From contig JAXGGA010000479.1 in the NCBI GenBank assembly GCA_038373865.1, forward strand, positions 30,001-94,000: a stretch of 64,000 bases of DNA. Direction: 5' to 3'. Below, one piece after another: positions 40,087 to 52,546 of the stretch (the first letter of the stretch is position 1; the number at the start of each line of letters is the position of its first letter). A program made the position numbers and the translations under genes. A model generated the notes under the pieces. It was not told the origin of the DNA. It did no database searches and was given only the letters and a program-made list of their open reading frames with translations. The stretch comes from Uloborus plumipes (lineage: Eukaryota; Arthropoda; Arachnida; Araneae; Uloboridae).

Positions 40087-40701
40087 GTGTGTGTATACCT
40101 TATAACAAATCCACAGTTTACGTCGGATCTGGACGAAATTTGGCTGGGAGATATTTGGGCACACGGGAAGGATCATAGGGTGGTTTTTGAGCGGGAAAAA
40201 AGTACCGATCCGTTCGAATTTCGAATAAAGGACTTCAAAATGGCTCTATCTAGCGAAATACTTATCGGATCTTCTCGATCTTGGTCTCATTCGAAAGAAC
40301 GCAAAAAATACCTGTTAGGAAAGTTTCCTTCCGAAGGTTTTCAAAACCACTAATCGATATCTCCACCCTGAAGAAAGATATGGGCATTTGAAAATTTGGA
40401 AATATCCATTTTAAATTGGATTTATAAAAATCGTCTGCACGAGCGTGAAAGAAATTAAATAGGGTGAAATAAATTATTAATGAGAAAAAGGTGTTGCCAT
40501 TTTTTTCTTGAACATAAACAAATAAAATTCTTGCTTTTGCTTTTCCTGTAGCGGGGATTTAAAACTTTTTTGGCGATTGATTCATTTTTCGTACTGCGCA
40601 AAATGTCGACTTTAATCTAATCGGGACTTTTATAGACACGCGTTACTTGACATAAATTTTATTCTCAAGGTATACCGAGCAGAGCCGGGCCACGCAGCTA
40701 G
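40087..40701 (+). mobile_element. Helitron-like 3' part ending in CTAG
   Basis: The right end reads accgagcagagccgggccac and then gcagCTAG|T. A hairpin (ccgagc...gccggg, one mismatch) lies shortly before a terminal CTAG followed by T, the classical Helitron 3' end. Upstream text (acgtcggatctggacgaaat, then ttggct) resembles the gene-less body of non-autonomous arthropod Helitrons. The 88-aa frame at 40087-40353 is not thought to be a gene. The 5' TC end was not found; the adjacent MITE may have inserted near it. Confidence 0.5.
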
Positions 40702-41242
40702 TGTATAATATAAGCTAATCAGCATTTTTCATAGTTTATTTCTTTTAAATTTTCAGATACAAGTGTGTAAATACAAATTTAATATTCAAGTTTAAGTACT
40801 GTATATTTTTTTTTTTATATTTTTTTATTCAAAGATTAGGGTAATTGTGCTTTGATAATAATGTAAATTTTCACTTCTTAGGTTAATTAACTGTATCAGA
40901 AAGGAATTTACAGAGCTCCAATTACATGCAATATTTTATCCATGCATTTTTTTTTAAAATTCTTGCCTTCTGTTTTATTGCTTTTGTTTTATAATCAGGT
41001 GGTTCCACTATTGAATAAAAATTATGCTCAAAAATCTACGTATTTTCTCCTTTTTGAAATAATCCATTTGTTTAAGAGCTTCAAGATTTAGAAAACGGGC
41101 AAACACTTATGTTACTTAAATTTTAGTTGATTTAAGGCTTAGGTGCATAGAAATAACGCTTTATGCATTTTTATTGTGTAACACGATTCTTTAATAAATA
41201 TACAAACGAGAAAAAAAGAGTAATCTATACATAACAGATTAA
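40702..41242. other. Intronic AT-rich DNA
   Basis: Nothing supportable is seen apart from T runs. Confidence 0.4.
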
Positions 41243-41548
41243 AATTGAAGGGGAAAGTAGATAAAGGTGATATGTGACAATTGTAGTTTTACTTACTTTT
41301 TACCATGGATGAAGGTGTTAAGCTAATATTTTTTTTTTTTTTGAAAACTTTTTCTAGAAATTAAAAATATTGTCACATATCGCATTTATTCACTTGCCCT
41401 TTCAACGGTGTATGTGAGTTAGCATATACTTCGTTATAAATAATTGAACATACGTTTATACATAATTGAACATACACTAATCTAAATTCGTGTAAGTCGG
41501 CGAAATTCGAATGTCACATATCACCTTTATCCACTTGCCACTTCAATT
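41243..41548. mobile_element. TTAA-flanked MITE with three copies of its end
   Basis: TTAA flanks both sides (41239-41242 and 41549-41552). About 40 bp at the left end, containing gataaaggtgatatgtgaca (41260-41279), recur inverted at the right end (41510-41550) with four mismatches. A third, more diverged inverted copy (gtcacatatcgcatttattc, then acttgccctttcaa) lies inside at about 41373-41410. No coding frame is present. TTAA suggests piggyBac-type mobilisation, but the ends differ from the element at 266-778. Confidence 0.55.
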
Positions 41549-41552
41549 TTAA

Positions 41553-43804
41553 CATCATTATTGTTAATTAAAGGATGTTTAAGACATCCTTGTCAAATAT
41601 GAAAGAAAATTTTATTTTTATTGCTTCATATATTTAATTTTTCCACTTTATTTTTACAGACTTACAATTTGACTCAATATTCAGAATGTTTTTCAAGACC
41701 GCTCGAAATAACAGACATACACTTCCTGAAATTTCGGAACTAGATCCGCAATATAGCATAATAACACAAGATAGTCAATGAAAACTTTATTTGAAGAAGT
41801 GTATACATCAACAAAACGAACACTTCTTTCAAAATAATTTATAGACTTCTGTATATTAAAAAAATTCAAACGTAAAACCTATTTTAGGATGGAACCATGA
41901 TGTTAAGCAATGTCATGGTGCTGATAACCAAATTCTCTAGTATGCAAACTTCCTTTTTTTGGAAAAATTAGATATTGCATAAAAAAGTGTAATAAAAGGC
42001 ATTTATAATAGACTTTATACAGCGAACATCCATCTATTAATTTTATCATTTACAAGTATAACAAGTAAACTACTAAACATCAAGTGTATTTAACGATACT
42101 GTTCTAGGAAATACCTAAACTGTAAAAGTTAAATAACACTGTGGTTGTAGCACTCTACATAGTTTGGTGCTACCATTTTTTGCAGATTTCTAAATATAAG
42201 AGCGGAAAAACAAGTTTTATTTAAAGTTATTTTTTAAAGCAACTAAAATATCAAATATTTTGTTCAAATTCTTTTTTTTTTTTTTTTGAGGGGGCAAAAA
42301 TAATGTTTTGTAATTCCACGCATAAAGCGTAAGCTCAGTGATAACCGAACGCTTCATAAAAAATTTCAAACAACTCTTTAAGTATGTAAATGCTGTATTA
42401 ATCTCAATTGTTTTCATTTATTCGTTTCAGTTACTTTGGGAAATTACTTTTTAATTTATAATTACTGGATTTAAGAGAGCGTGAAATTTGCTTTGCTTCG
42501 CATTGATGAGCAGGAGTTCGCTGTTGGGTGTAAAAAGCTTAGTTGATTAAAAGCATCAAAACCGATTACTAATACATGATTGTTTCATTGCTTATCTACT
42601 CAATTTAAATCAAGCGTTATCAACAGTGTATCTTGAAAATGAGAAGCATTTAAGTCTTTGTTAAATATTTGCTTTCACTTAGATTACAAATTAGTGATTG
42701 GAGAATAATTCCTTGTCAACAGTTGAATTTTACTTGTTTCGTCGGATAAAGTATCTCTTGCGTCTGAAAACAGTTATGTTTACGATTCTAAGTAGCAAAC
42801 TTAGATAATATAGACGAGCACACGAACGCCATTCACAAAAAGTTTTCGAAGTTTGTAGACAATTTTGACATTTTTTAATCCAATTTCTGTATAAGTACAC
42901 TTTTTTCGCGAGCAGAAAATACAGGTCCCCAATTTCGTACAAACAGTAAGTCCTACTGAAAAAAAGGAGTGAATACGACTGGAAAAACCTGTCGTGCCGT
43001 TGACCACTATGTAAGATTTGGGAGCAGTACAGCTTTTTTTCTTTTTGCAAAAAGTTTTTAAAAATAATTTAAGCTCAGAGTTTTAAATTTTATCTAGGTC
43101 TGCTAGGGAACACTTAATATCTTAATTTTTAAGTTAGGTTTTAACGATGCAGTTTTATCAAAAAAATACCGGTAATGAGGAAATGAGGAAAAAAATAAAC
43201 AAAAATAGAACAATCGGAACTTAATATTTTTAAAGGTATCGTAAGGTAAGGTTCGTTCTTACATAGCACTTTGCTTAGCTTCTTTAATTCAATATTTAAT
43301 GCTTTTCAACGAGTCACTTTGTAATAATTATAATTAGATTCCCATTCAAAAATCTATTCCATTCTTCATTTGCCTAAAAACGTTTTTTAAATCATAATTA
43401 AATACCATATAATGAAATCCTTTCGAATTATTACCAACTTTCAGGTCAAAGTTAATTCTTTCCAACAACTCTGTCTTCTCTAACATAGAGACAGCAAATC
43501 GTGACTGCCTGATTGTTGTTTGCTGAACCAGTAGTACATTTTAATGATGTTCCAGGATTAAGACATAAAGCTCTCGTATGCAATATAAAACTCATTTTCC
43601 ATCATAGCAGTATCGTTTAAGAATAACAATCAGAGACGCATCAAAGCATTCCAGACACTTTCATTTCTTCTGCTAGAAAAACGCTGATAATGATAGAAAG
43701 CTTGCCTAAAAACTGGTATTAATCTAGTTGACGTTATTGTACTTGACAAAATGTAAATGATTTGAGGCCTCGTACCGCCCTCCTTTTTCCTTGCAAGCGG
43801 CTTT
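41553..43804. other. Intronic AT-rich DNA without supported gene
   Basis: No exon, RNA or transposon is recognised. The minus-strand 106-aa frame at 42730-43050 overlaps another frame on the same strand, has no recognisable domain and is treated as chance. Confidence 0.45.
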
Positions 43805-44436
43805 CAATTACAGTTAGAAACTCATTTTTTGGTGCGCATTGTTATGGACTGTTGATCTAGGGGCCGACCAACACGGACGTATTTATCGCTTACAGAGGGG
43901 TCAGTTGCAAATTAAATTATGTATGTTCGTGTAGGGATCGGTCAAGGGATTCTATTTGTTGTTAATGGTGCAATCAAACAGTTAAGTCTTCTTTTTCTTG
44001 GTTAAAGGGTCCTTATAAATATCACATTTTTTATTTTTCCTCGAAAAGAGCAAGCGTGACACGAAAATTACTTGTGAATATGAAGAATGATTTTACCGCA
44101 CCTTAAAATTTTGAATAATCAATTACATTAGAAACTCATTTTTTGGTGCGCATTGTTATGGACTGTTGATCTAGGGGCCGACCAACACGAACGTATTTAT
44201 CGCTTACAGTGGGGGCAGTTGCAAATTAAATTCTGTATGTTCGTGTAGGGATCGGTCAAGTGATACTATTTGTTGTTAATGGTGCAATCAAACAGCTCTG
44301 TCTTCTTTTTCTTGGTTAAAGGGTTTGTAGCCTAATAAATATCCCATTTTTTATTTTTCCTCGAAAAGAGCAAGCGTGACACGAAAATTACTTGTGAATA
44401 TGAAGAATGATTTTACCGCACCTTAAAAATTTGAAC
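43805..44436. repeat. Two-copy tandem duplication, about 315 bp, of complex sequence
   Basis: Copies begin caattaca(g)ttagaaactc at 43805 and 44120 and end at ccgcaccttaaaa plus a few bases. They share long exact words such as tggtgcgcattgttatggac and gttgatctaggggccgacca. Differences are scattered substitutions plus a small insertion (gtagccta) in copy 2. Each copy carries the inverted pair gttcgtgtagggatcggtc versus gggccgaccaacacg. No open frame is shared. This could be a duplicated regulatory module. Confidence 0.9.
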
Positions 44437-45078
44437 ATTTTCATCGTCTATAAAAGTAGAAATTTTTTTATTTAAACTTTTTTTTCTTCCAAATTTACAT
44501 ATTAGTTTTTTTCATGATTTAATTTCATATCGCAGGAAGTTGTCAGCTGCATTTATTTTCCAACAAAATAAAATGCTTATTAAGATCTATTTGATTTATT
44601 TCCCATCCACACTTTAAAATGCTTTTACCGAAGAAAATCAGACAATATGTAATCTTACGTAAATAGGCTTATGCAAAAAGCGGAAAATATACGAAGTTTC
44701 GTTCCTCATAACTTTCTATGATGTAATCGAAGATAGAAGTTTTGATTACTGACATAGTGAGCCCGTTTACATTGACCTTGATCCCGCTCATTTTTAATGC
44801 ATAATATTCTCTGTGATATGGGAAAAACACCGTTAGTAGATCACTATTAGTAGAATTTTCACCTTACTCCTTGCAAAAGGGAAAGCTCATTAGTTCAATT
44901 GAATCTAGAGGTTGTGCAGGTCAACTCTCTATCAAATCTACTTTAAGCCTCATTGCTTTCCCTTTATAAACATTAAGCATACCCGGTGCGTACATATCAC
45001 CTCATAAGAAATTATGCGACAAGTTTTGAATTAATCTTAGTCAATAGTTTTTGTGAAACGTGCATTCTGTTTGAAATG
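44437..45078. other. Intronic AT-rich DNA
   Basis: No gene or clear repeat is seen. Confidence 0.4.
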
Positions 45079-45394
45079 TTTGCTGCATTACGGTAAGAAG
45101 ATAAACTTTGGACTTTTTCGCCCTCATAAAACCCACCAAAGCTGAACACATAATCCGTAGATCATCTTGCGAAAAATCGAAAGCCAATTGATAAAGTTAT
45201 ATCAATCACACTCAATAACAATTTTGACTCCACGTGCGGACTTTTCTTCCGAGAGTTTGATACATTGTAATAAGAAGATAAGCGTCTTTACTCGTTTTTG
45301 TTTTCTATAAAATTCGTCAATGGTGAACAACAACATACGTACATCACTCCAGGTGATATCGAAAGCTGTGTGATAAAGTTGTATCAATCACACT
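45079..45394. repeat. Diverged two-copy tandem duplication, 177-bp period
   Basis: Copy A is 45079-45213 and copy B is 45256-45394. Both open with tttg..gcatt/acatt...taagaagataa and close with tgataaagttatatcaatca (A) or tgataaagttgtatcaatca (B), followed by cact. The middles are alignable but diverged, so the duplication is old, yet the GATA-containing terminal word is nearly unchanged. Confidence 0.7.
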
Positions 45395-46135
45395 TACCAT
45401 GCCTCCAAGAGCACAGCAAACGGATGCATCGCATGGTTGGCTCACATTGATGTGTTAAAGAATGGCTTTAGCCAAATGTTTTACGAAGAAATATGGAAAT
45501 TGATTGAGACTGCAAGTCCATTCCGCCTTGTCATTATAAAATGTATTTGTCAGGGTATTCCCAAATTAGAAGCAAGTTGTTTTTAGATAAAGCACTCTTT
45601 GTATACATCGCGCGCAGATAATAAAGATATTATATATAGATAAGTACACATCGAAAGCACACATACACGGCGAGAAAGATATTCCAAATGCTATGCCATG
45701 CACGGTTAACTGGAAAAATTACTTTGGTTCGCGTCAAAGTATTACTTTTATGTGCAATGTAATAACTTCTTTGCTGTTAAGTGTAAACCACCATGATACT
45801 AAATCTCAGAGCTCAGGAGCATTTTTGTGGGAATATTCATAAAAACTTAAAGTCTGTTTCGTCTTCCGTAACTGAAATAGTTTTACGTGCATAGCATGCA
45901 AGTTGGAAAATTATGCTCATGTGCCCAAAACTGTTATTGTTTCAGAAGTATTTCTTGCGCTTTATGCAGAATAGTTTCTTTTGATACAATTTATTTTATT
46001 TCTGAGAGTAGAAATCTGAATATGGTACTTAATCTTCGTGATTTTGCAACATTTTTAAAAAACGTGGACGATTTAAGGTTCACATAATATTCACCGTATG
46101 CATTTTTGCCTCCAGTATTATGTAAAATTACATTC
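45395..46135. other. Intronic AT-rich DNA
   Basis: No gene or repeat is supported. The 66-aa frame at 45887-46087 has no recognisable feature. Confidence 0.4.
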
Positions 46136-46143
46136 ATGTTTCA

Positions 46144-48697
46144 CAGGCGCGCACCCAGGAGGGGGCTTTGGGGGCTTAAGCTCCCCCTATGACAAAACTG
46201 GACTTGAAGCCTTAAGCATCAACGACATTTTAAATTTTTCCACGGTGTCAGAAAAGATTCAAGTCATTAATAACTCAATATATACTACACTTTGAATCCA
46301 ATTGAAATAACAAATACGCACACGTATGACATATACCTTGTCTTTTTTAAAGTCTAGGGGAACGTGGGTAAATTTTCACTTATGAAAGACCGCTCCTCCT
46401 CGTCTACAATTTCCAAGAAACCAAGGCATTGTTTTCAATTAAATCATTCATTGTACATGTGCAGACGGATGATGCACGAGAATGGGGCCTCAGCAAAGCA
46501 TAGAACTTCAAATCACAGAGCGTCTATCACCATCAAAACCAAAATAATTTTAATTTCGAGGATTTGTCATGGAAAATCATGATGTTTCGCAGTGGCGAAT
46601 TATAGGTTTGAAGGCTCGTCATAATGAAATTTTTAAAGCTCCTTTCTGTCAAAAACAGAATTCTATAAAAAAATTTTCATGCACATTTTTTGAATCCATT
46701 TCATAAAAGCCCCCTATGGTCGGGGGGGGGGGAATTGCGACATGATTAGCCTGCCACTGATTTTCTGAGAAACATGCTTGATAAAAAGTTAAAACAGATT
46801 ATAAAGAATATAAAATGGTATTAAAAGAAAAGGAACTCTGAAAGAGAGAGAGAGGGAAAAAAACAGAAAAAAGTGACCGAAGGGTATCTTTGCATAATAA
46901 ACAAATTAGTCAAAAAAAAAAAAAAAAGAAAGAAAACCTTACACTAAAGCCACAAACTTCTGTACTTCTAACCAATGAAGGCACTGGAAGGGAATTAAAA
47001 ATTTCAATACAGAAAACCAAAATAGTTAACTGAAAAATCTTTTCCTATTTTCTCCATTTTGATTTGGAATAAAAATATTAAAAAAACGTAGCTAAGAAAA
47101 TAGGAGGAAGGGGGTATCCGAACCTAATTCCTTTCTTTTTTTCGGCGTTGAAGTTAGAAAGGAGTTATAGTTTTAGAGCTTCAAGTCTTGAAAGAAAAAT
47201 TCCGGGAGAAAGTCTGAAAGTCCTCATTGAAGATCGTCTAATAATTGGTTTTTGGAACATGAATTTCTAAAAATTTCCGGAGGTGAAAAGCGAGCCCCAT
47301 TATGGAATTTGGCCTACAGTTTTGCTTTTAAAACTTTAATTTCAAAAAATTAAAAAAAAAGCCCCCTCCTCCCACGAAATAATAATGATAAAAGGTCTTA
47401 AATTTTGTTTCTGGAACTTTAATTACGAAAAACCGCTGGTGCAGAGTACATGAAATATATCGCTATGGCTACCGATAAATGGACTATAACCACATTTTTA
47501 AGACTTCAAATTTTGAAAACTTTCCTGAGGAAGGCCTCCGAACTCTTAACATCGACAACAATGGAACCGCATTTCTCTAAGCTCAGTTTCGGGGAAAATA
47601 TCCTGTGGAGAGTTCCACATTCCATCCATTCCCATAACGTCATCAAAGATAGTCTACAATGACATTTTTAAAACTTCAATTTCAAAAAATGTTCGAGGAA
47701 AGATCCCGAAAATCGTTTAAAATTAAGTTTTGAGATCTTTAATTTCGACAAAAAACATTCAGAGGTGAAAACCGAACTCTATGCCTTTCTCTAACATCAT
47801 CAAAGATGCTATTGCGTTGTTTAGACTTCAGGTTTGAAAAATTTCGGGTTGAGAGCGGTCAAACCCTATTCTTCCTAAGATTAACTGAGATAAATTTCGT
47901 TTTTGGAATTTCAATATCAAAAAACCGTTAGTGAAGAGTTCCAAAACCCCCATTTATTCTCCTAACATTTTCAAGAGGGCCTACTATGGTGTTTTTTGGA
48001 CATCAATTTCGAAAATTTACAATTGGCCCCTGACTCATGCTTTTCCTAAGATTAGTCAATGTCTCTCAAACTGCGCTTTTCGAAGCTTAATATAGAAACA
48101 TTCCTAAACCTCACCCCCAAATAATTGCCAAAATGGCGTGCAATAATAACGTTTTTAAGATTTCAAATTTTGAAAAAATATTAGATGAGGGCCGGCAAGT
48201 CTCAAATCTCCCTAACATGACCAAAAGTTGTCTAAATGTTGTGTTTTTGAGATCACTTTTCAGAAATTTTTCCGGGGAGAACCCATGAACGCCCCATCAG
48301 TATGTTTGAATATTCTACTTTATGTCTTTGTTCATAATGATCGTATCATAACGCTATTCTCGTGAGTGCATTAATCACCCCATCTTCAGTAAGGTTGGAA
48401 GATCCTCATAGTATTTACCATTTATTTTCTTACATAAACACAATTTGATAAATAAGTAAAAAATTCGCATAAAATTTAACAGAAGCAAGAGAGCTTCCAA
48501 TCAAAAAAGCAAAGCTTTACACTATTATTTCGGAAAAAATAAGTAAAAAGAAAGAAGGGGGGGGGGGCAATCTATTAAAGTTTAGTATTTTCTCGATTTT
48601 AAAATTTTAATCCAATGACCTCTGGATATGAAAGGGGTAGGGGTGCTTGATGTCAGAAATTAGCCCCCCCTTAAGGTAAATCCTGGGTGCGCCCCTG
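46144..48697. mobile_element. 2.55-kb non-autonomous hAT-like element
   Basis: It is flanked by identical 8-bp target duplications ATGTTTCA (46136-46143 and 48698-48705). Terminal inverted repeats are caggcgcgcacccagga (left) and, inverted at the right, caggggcgcacccagga, 16 of 17 matching. G- or C-rich tracts sit just inside both ends, and G homopolymers occur at about 46722 and 48558. No frame longer than about 70 aa is present, so it encodes no transposase. Its interior is largely a degenerate tandem array (about 47150-48290). Confidence 0.8.
47150..48290. repeat. Degenerate ~85-bp tandem array inside the hAT element
   Basis: A phrase like (g)acttcaatttcraaaa followed by a GA-rich or C-rich stretch recurs at about 47171, 47256, 47333, 47417, 47502, 47588, 47669, 47736, 47822, 47906, 47999, 48085, 48160 and 48250. 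Many units alternate between an aagacttcaaattttgaaaa type and a ggaactttaatttcgaaaaa type. This suggests an original dimer of about 165-170 bp. Units are strongly diverged from each other. Confidence 0.65.
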
Positions 48698-48705
48698 ATG
48701 TTTCA

Positions 48706-50380
48706 GTTCGAATCTCTAAATAAGGGCTTTTGAGGGGCATATTTGGCTTTATAAATCGATTTTTTTTCGGTATTCTAATGCTTTGAATAATTTTTCTTTT
48801 GGAGTTATTTTGTACGTTGTGTGTTACTAACTTGTGTTCTAAAGTCGTTATCTTAGAAGAAATATGTTTTCAATAATAAACGAAACCTAGAATATATATT
48901 TTTTCCAGGGACCCAAAGTATTAAGGACCATTAGGTTCACTTCGAAATGATAATTTAAAAAATTTTGACTTTTAAAAACTGTTATTATCTATACAAATAA
49001 AGTATAATGATAAAAGTCATAGGCCCAAATATGATATCTAACAAACACATTTTCGTTTTAAATGATCAAAACTTCGATTGATAATGACTTCAAACATAAT
49101 TACAGCTTAGTTTTCTCCAAAACATGGTTAACACTGTGAATTCCGTTGCCATAGTAAATGTGTGCCTACTTGAATCTCTTTCTGTCAGTTTTAAGATAAA
49201 TCGCAAACAAATTTCAGCATTATAAATCTTGAAGTTTGACAGGTTAAATCCTCATTTAACAATTTTACTTACTTTTCAACTGCCCTTCATTAAGCCATCA
49301 TCTCCCGTTAAGACCTGAATTTCAATCAGGTAAGAAATGTTATCATTAGAAAAGCTCTGTTACACTTCCTTTTCTTAAAGCACTTCTTGCAAAAAAATAT
49401 TATAGTCAAAAAGTTCAATTTAAAAAGCATTTCTTTGGAGTACTATATTTAACTCAATATTTGATTGTGCTACCTTTCATAAAAACTTTTGTTTTTGACA
49501 CTATTAAGAAACAAAATTTTTAAATTTCCTAGAATTTCTCTGTGATGTCAAAATTTATTATATATATTACATCTAACGCTGAGATAATAAACAGATTTTG
49601 TTTCCAAATTGGCAGTCACTTTTCCTCATTATTAATATTCTTTCGCAAGCGCATTTTTTTGAAAAGAGAATGAATTTGAATATAAGTGAAAGGAGGAAAA
49701 AGATTTTCAACAAGATAGCGTATAAATAGTCATCTAAATTTGCTTGGGTTCAGTTTAATACAGACTTTTAAAATGCAGTTTAAAGTGTGTCGGTCTTTTG
49801 AGGCGTAAAACTGAATTTTCTTCCTGTACTATAAATAAAGACATCAGGATTTTTAAAGAATTTTGCTTAATTGTATACCATATTTAGTTTTTTTTCTTCT
49901 CGATTCATAAACTCATAGTCTCACGTACATTTTTACGCTGAAGTAAAAATAAGAGAAAATATGGTTAGCCAAATTGCAAAACTAAGTTTGTATGGAAAGG
50001 TATTTTCAAACATAAAAGTTGTACGTAGAAAACATTTCGTACCATTATAAAAAAATATTTTCAACTAATACAGCTACAAGGGCTTTTTATAAATCCCTTG
50101 CAATAAGCAAAAAGTTGTACGCAAAAAGTTGTATAAGCAAATGCTTGCATGCAGAACTTTCATCCCTACAAACAGAGAGAAAATGTTGTTTCTTGCATTG
50201 CTCCACTTTCTTGAATATGTTGTAACCCCAAAACATGTTTGTACAATTTTCAATGCAAAAATTGCGTTTAATAATTATTAGCACCGGGTTAAAAATAAAC
50301 ATTTTAATACTTTTGTTGCTTATTTACTTGCAATATTCTTGAGTTTAACAACCGAGTTTAAGATTTGATGTACTAAAGGT
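48706..50380. other. Intronic AT-rich DNA
   Basis: No gene is supported. A small direct repeat of gcaaaaagttgta lies near 50107 and 50121. Confidence 0.4.
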
Positions 50381-50384
50381 ATGA

Positions 50385-51959
50385 GGGTGAATATCAGGAA
50401 AAGTGCTAATTTAAGTCACGAATGAATTTCTCAAGCACTTCCAAATAAAAACCAAATTTTTTTTCTTTTTTCATACAGTAATCTGCGTTGCACATACAAT
50501 CCATGACAAAATTTTCAGGTTTTACTTTAATTTGTGACAATAGAACTCTTTTTATTGCTTCAATGTCATGTCGGCAGTGCGTCACACATTTGAATCGCAA
50601 AGTTCAAAAAAATCTTGCAGATTATAAAATATCGCAGCAGAAAATACAAATGGAAATAACGTGTTTTATGTTCATCTATGACGATTAACTCTTGTGGTTT
50701 AGATAAAATGAATTTAGATCGATAAAAAATGCAATTTCTGCTTGTCACAAGTTTTCATAACATGACGAGTGAGCCAACTTCCGGATTGATAATATCTAGA
50801 CAAAACATTTTTTGCCGCCAAAAAATTAAGCGGGGGGAAGCTCTAATATTTAATGTTTCAATTCCGCTAGAAAATTTTTCTTCGGCTGCATTGAATTACA
50901 GGTAAGATTTTTTCAATCTTGACTTTTCTGTTTCTACCAAATGAAGTGTCATGTCGGTAGCGGAAATGAAGACACAAAATAAATTAATTTTTCAATCTAT
51001 TTTTGCAAAATGGAAAAGAAACCTACCGTCATGGGCATAATAAGGCGTTTCTATTTTTGAATCTTTAATTAGGGATGTTCAACTATCATATTGCGGGAAA
51101 TTTGTCAAGTCGGCAGCGCCGAAGTAGAAGATATTTGTTACGAAACTGATGCGTGCGTTACCGATGTTTTTTCGGAATTCTTTCTTCGTGTTATGAGTTG
51201 AGTTTTAAAGAACAAAGATAATTTCAAGCTTATCGTTTTTCCTGTCAAATTTTCCATTATTGGAAGCAGTTTATTTATTGTTTTTTTAAATGCTTCGAAA
51301 ACATGAGTTTTCAAACAAAATTATTGTCATTTTTCACCCTCTTTTCTTTTACATCAATATTCAGACCTTCGTTCGTAACTACTGCGCTCAAAAATATAAT
51401 TTTGTTTTAAAATGGAAAACTTACAAACAGTTTAGTGCACATCGCCCCCCCCCCCCCCCCGCCAAACTTTGTCTTGAATTAATTTCGTTTTTTAAGATTG
51501 TGTTAAGAATTTTATTTTGTTTTGCTTTTTTAACTATTAACCTATTTATCTGTTTGAAAAACACTTTGTCGCACTAATTTAAACTTTAACTAACTTTTAA
51601 TTAGTCTCTAATTTTATTTATGAAACAAAAAAGCGTTCAGGCTGTGTAAGTATTATTATATTCTAAGTAATAATTATTTTCTTTTTTCACATAAAATGTA
51701 GTGAGTGAATATGTTTTCTTTTGTACACTAAGTATGAAATCTGTAATATTTGTCAGATCGGTAGCATTCTCATCATGTCGGAAACTCTCAAAGACACCCC
51801 CCGCCTAAAATGGGGTGAATTTTTACCTTGACCATGCCCTTAATTAAAAAAAAATGTTACTAATGTGTATTTGAAATACCCTATTAATATTATTTTCTGA
51901 ATATCTTTAAAAATTGAAAATTTCCACGGTCAAAGTGGCACTTTTACTAATATTCACCC
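50385..51959. mobile_element. 1.6-kb DNA transposon with ATGA target duplication
   Basis: The left end gggtgaatatcaggaaaagt matches the inverted right end gggtgaatattagtaaaagt in 18 of 20 positions and continues for a few bases. Both sides are flanked by ATGA (50381-50384 and 51960-51963). Inside, the word gtcggyagcg or close variants recurs at about 50568, 50952, 51108, 51755 and 51774. A third, diverged end-like word (ggggtgaatttttaccttga) lies at 51815. A 4-bp duplication with GGG-starting ends would fit a Sola-like element, but no transposase frame was recognised and the class is tentative. Confidence 0.5.
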
Positions 51960-52448
51960 ATGAATGCAATTAAATACCAAAACTATGTCGTAATGACAAG
52001 TAGATTTACAGACTTAAATTTGAAAAAATTACGTTCCTTAAGGCTGCAGAAAAGAAGTTCTGATATAAAATACCCTTTAACTAATACAATGCGCTTTTTT
52101 GTTCATTCACAAGCAACTTTTCTCCATTTTTTAGCTCTAATTATGTAATCATTCACGGTGTTAAAATTGCCCTTGATTTATTAGCTATGTAATGGAAATA
52201 TTTATGCTGAATGAACTAAACTAATTTTATAGCAATAAAAGGTTTTAAACTTTGATGAAACATAAGCCTGTAAAATTAAAACATAATTAATTCTGAAAAA
52301 AATAAATAACACTAGCCGTGTCTTATTTAGTTAAAGTATCTTCGTCACATGTCTCCAACTTACTGAAAGCAATAAAAAAAAATTACACGCAATGCCAACA
52401 TTATTCCTGTATAACCAATGTTTAGTCGTTAACTTAAATTATATTTGA

Positions 52449-52456
<8 letters not shown>

Positions 52457-52545
<89 letters not shown>
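52457..52545. repeat. (TA)n microsatellite, about 44 repeats
   Basis: This is an uninterrupted AT dinucleotide run of about 89 bases, preceded by a short poly-A. It is probably polymorphic in length and prone to assembly error. Confidence 0.97.

Positions 52546-52546
<1 letters not shown>

Noticed and set aside
40087..40353. 88-aa plus-strand frame
   Set aside because: It lies in Helitron-like non-coding body sequence and has no recognisable domain.
42730..43050. Minus-strand 106-aa open frame
   Set aside because: It overlaps another frame on the same strand; Tyr/Phe/Lys-rich composition typical of translated AT-rich DNA; no known motif.
50406..50600. Minus-strand 64-aa frame with several Cys and His near the left end of the ATGA element
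   Set aside because: Considered as a transposase remnant, but there is no upstream continuation in frame and no recognisable motif order.
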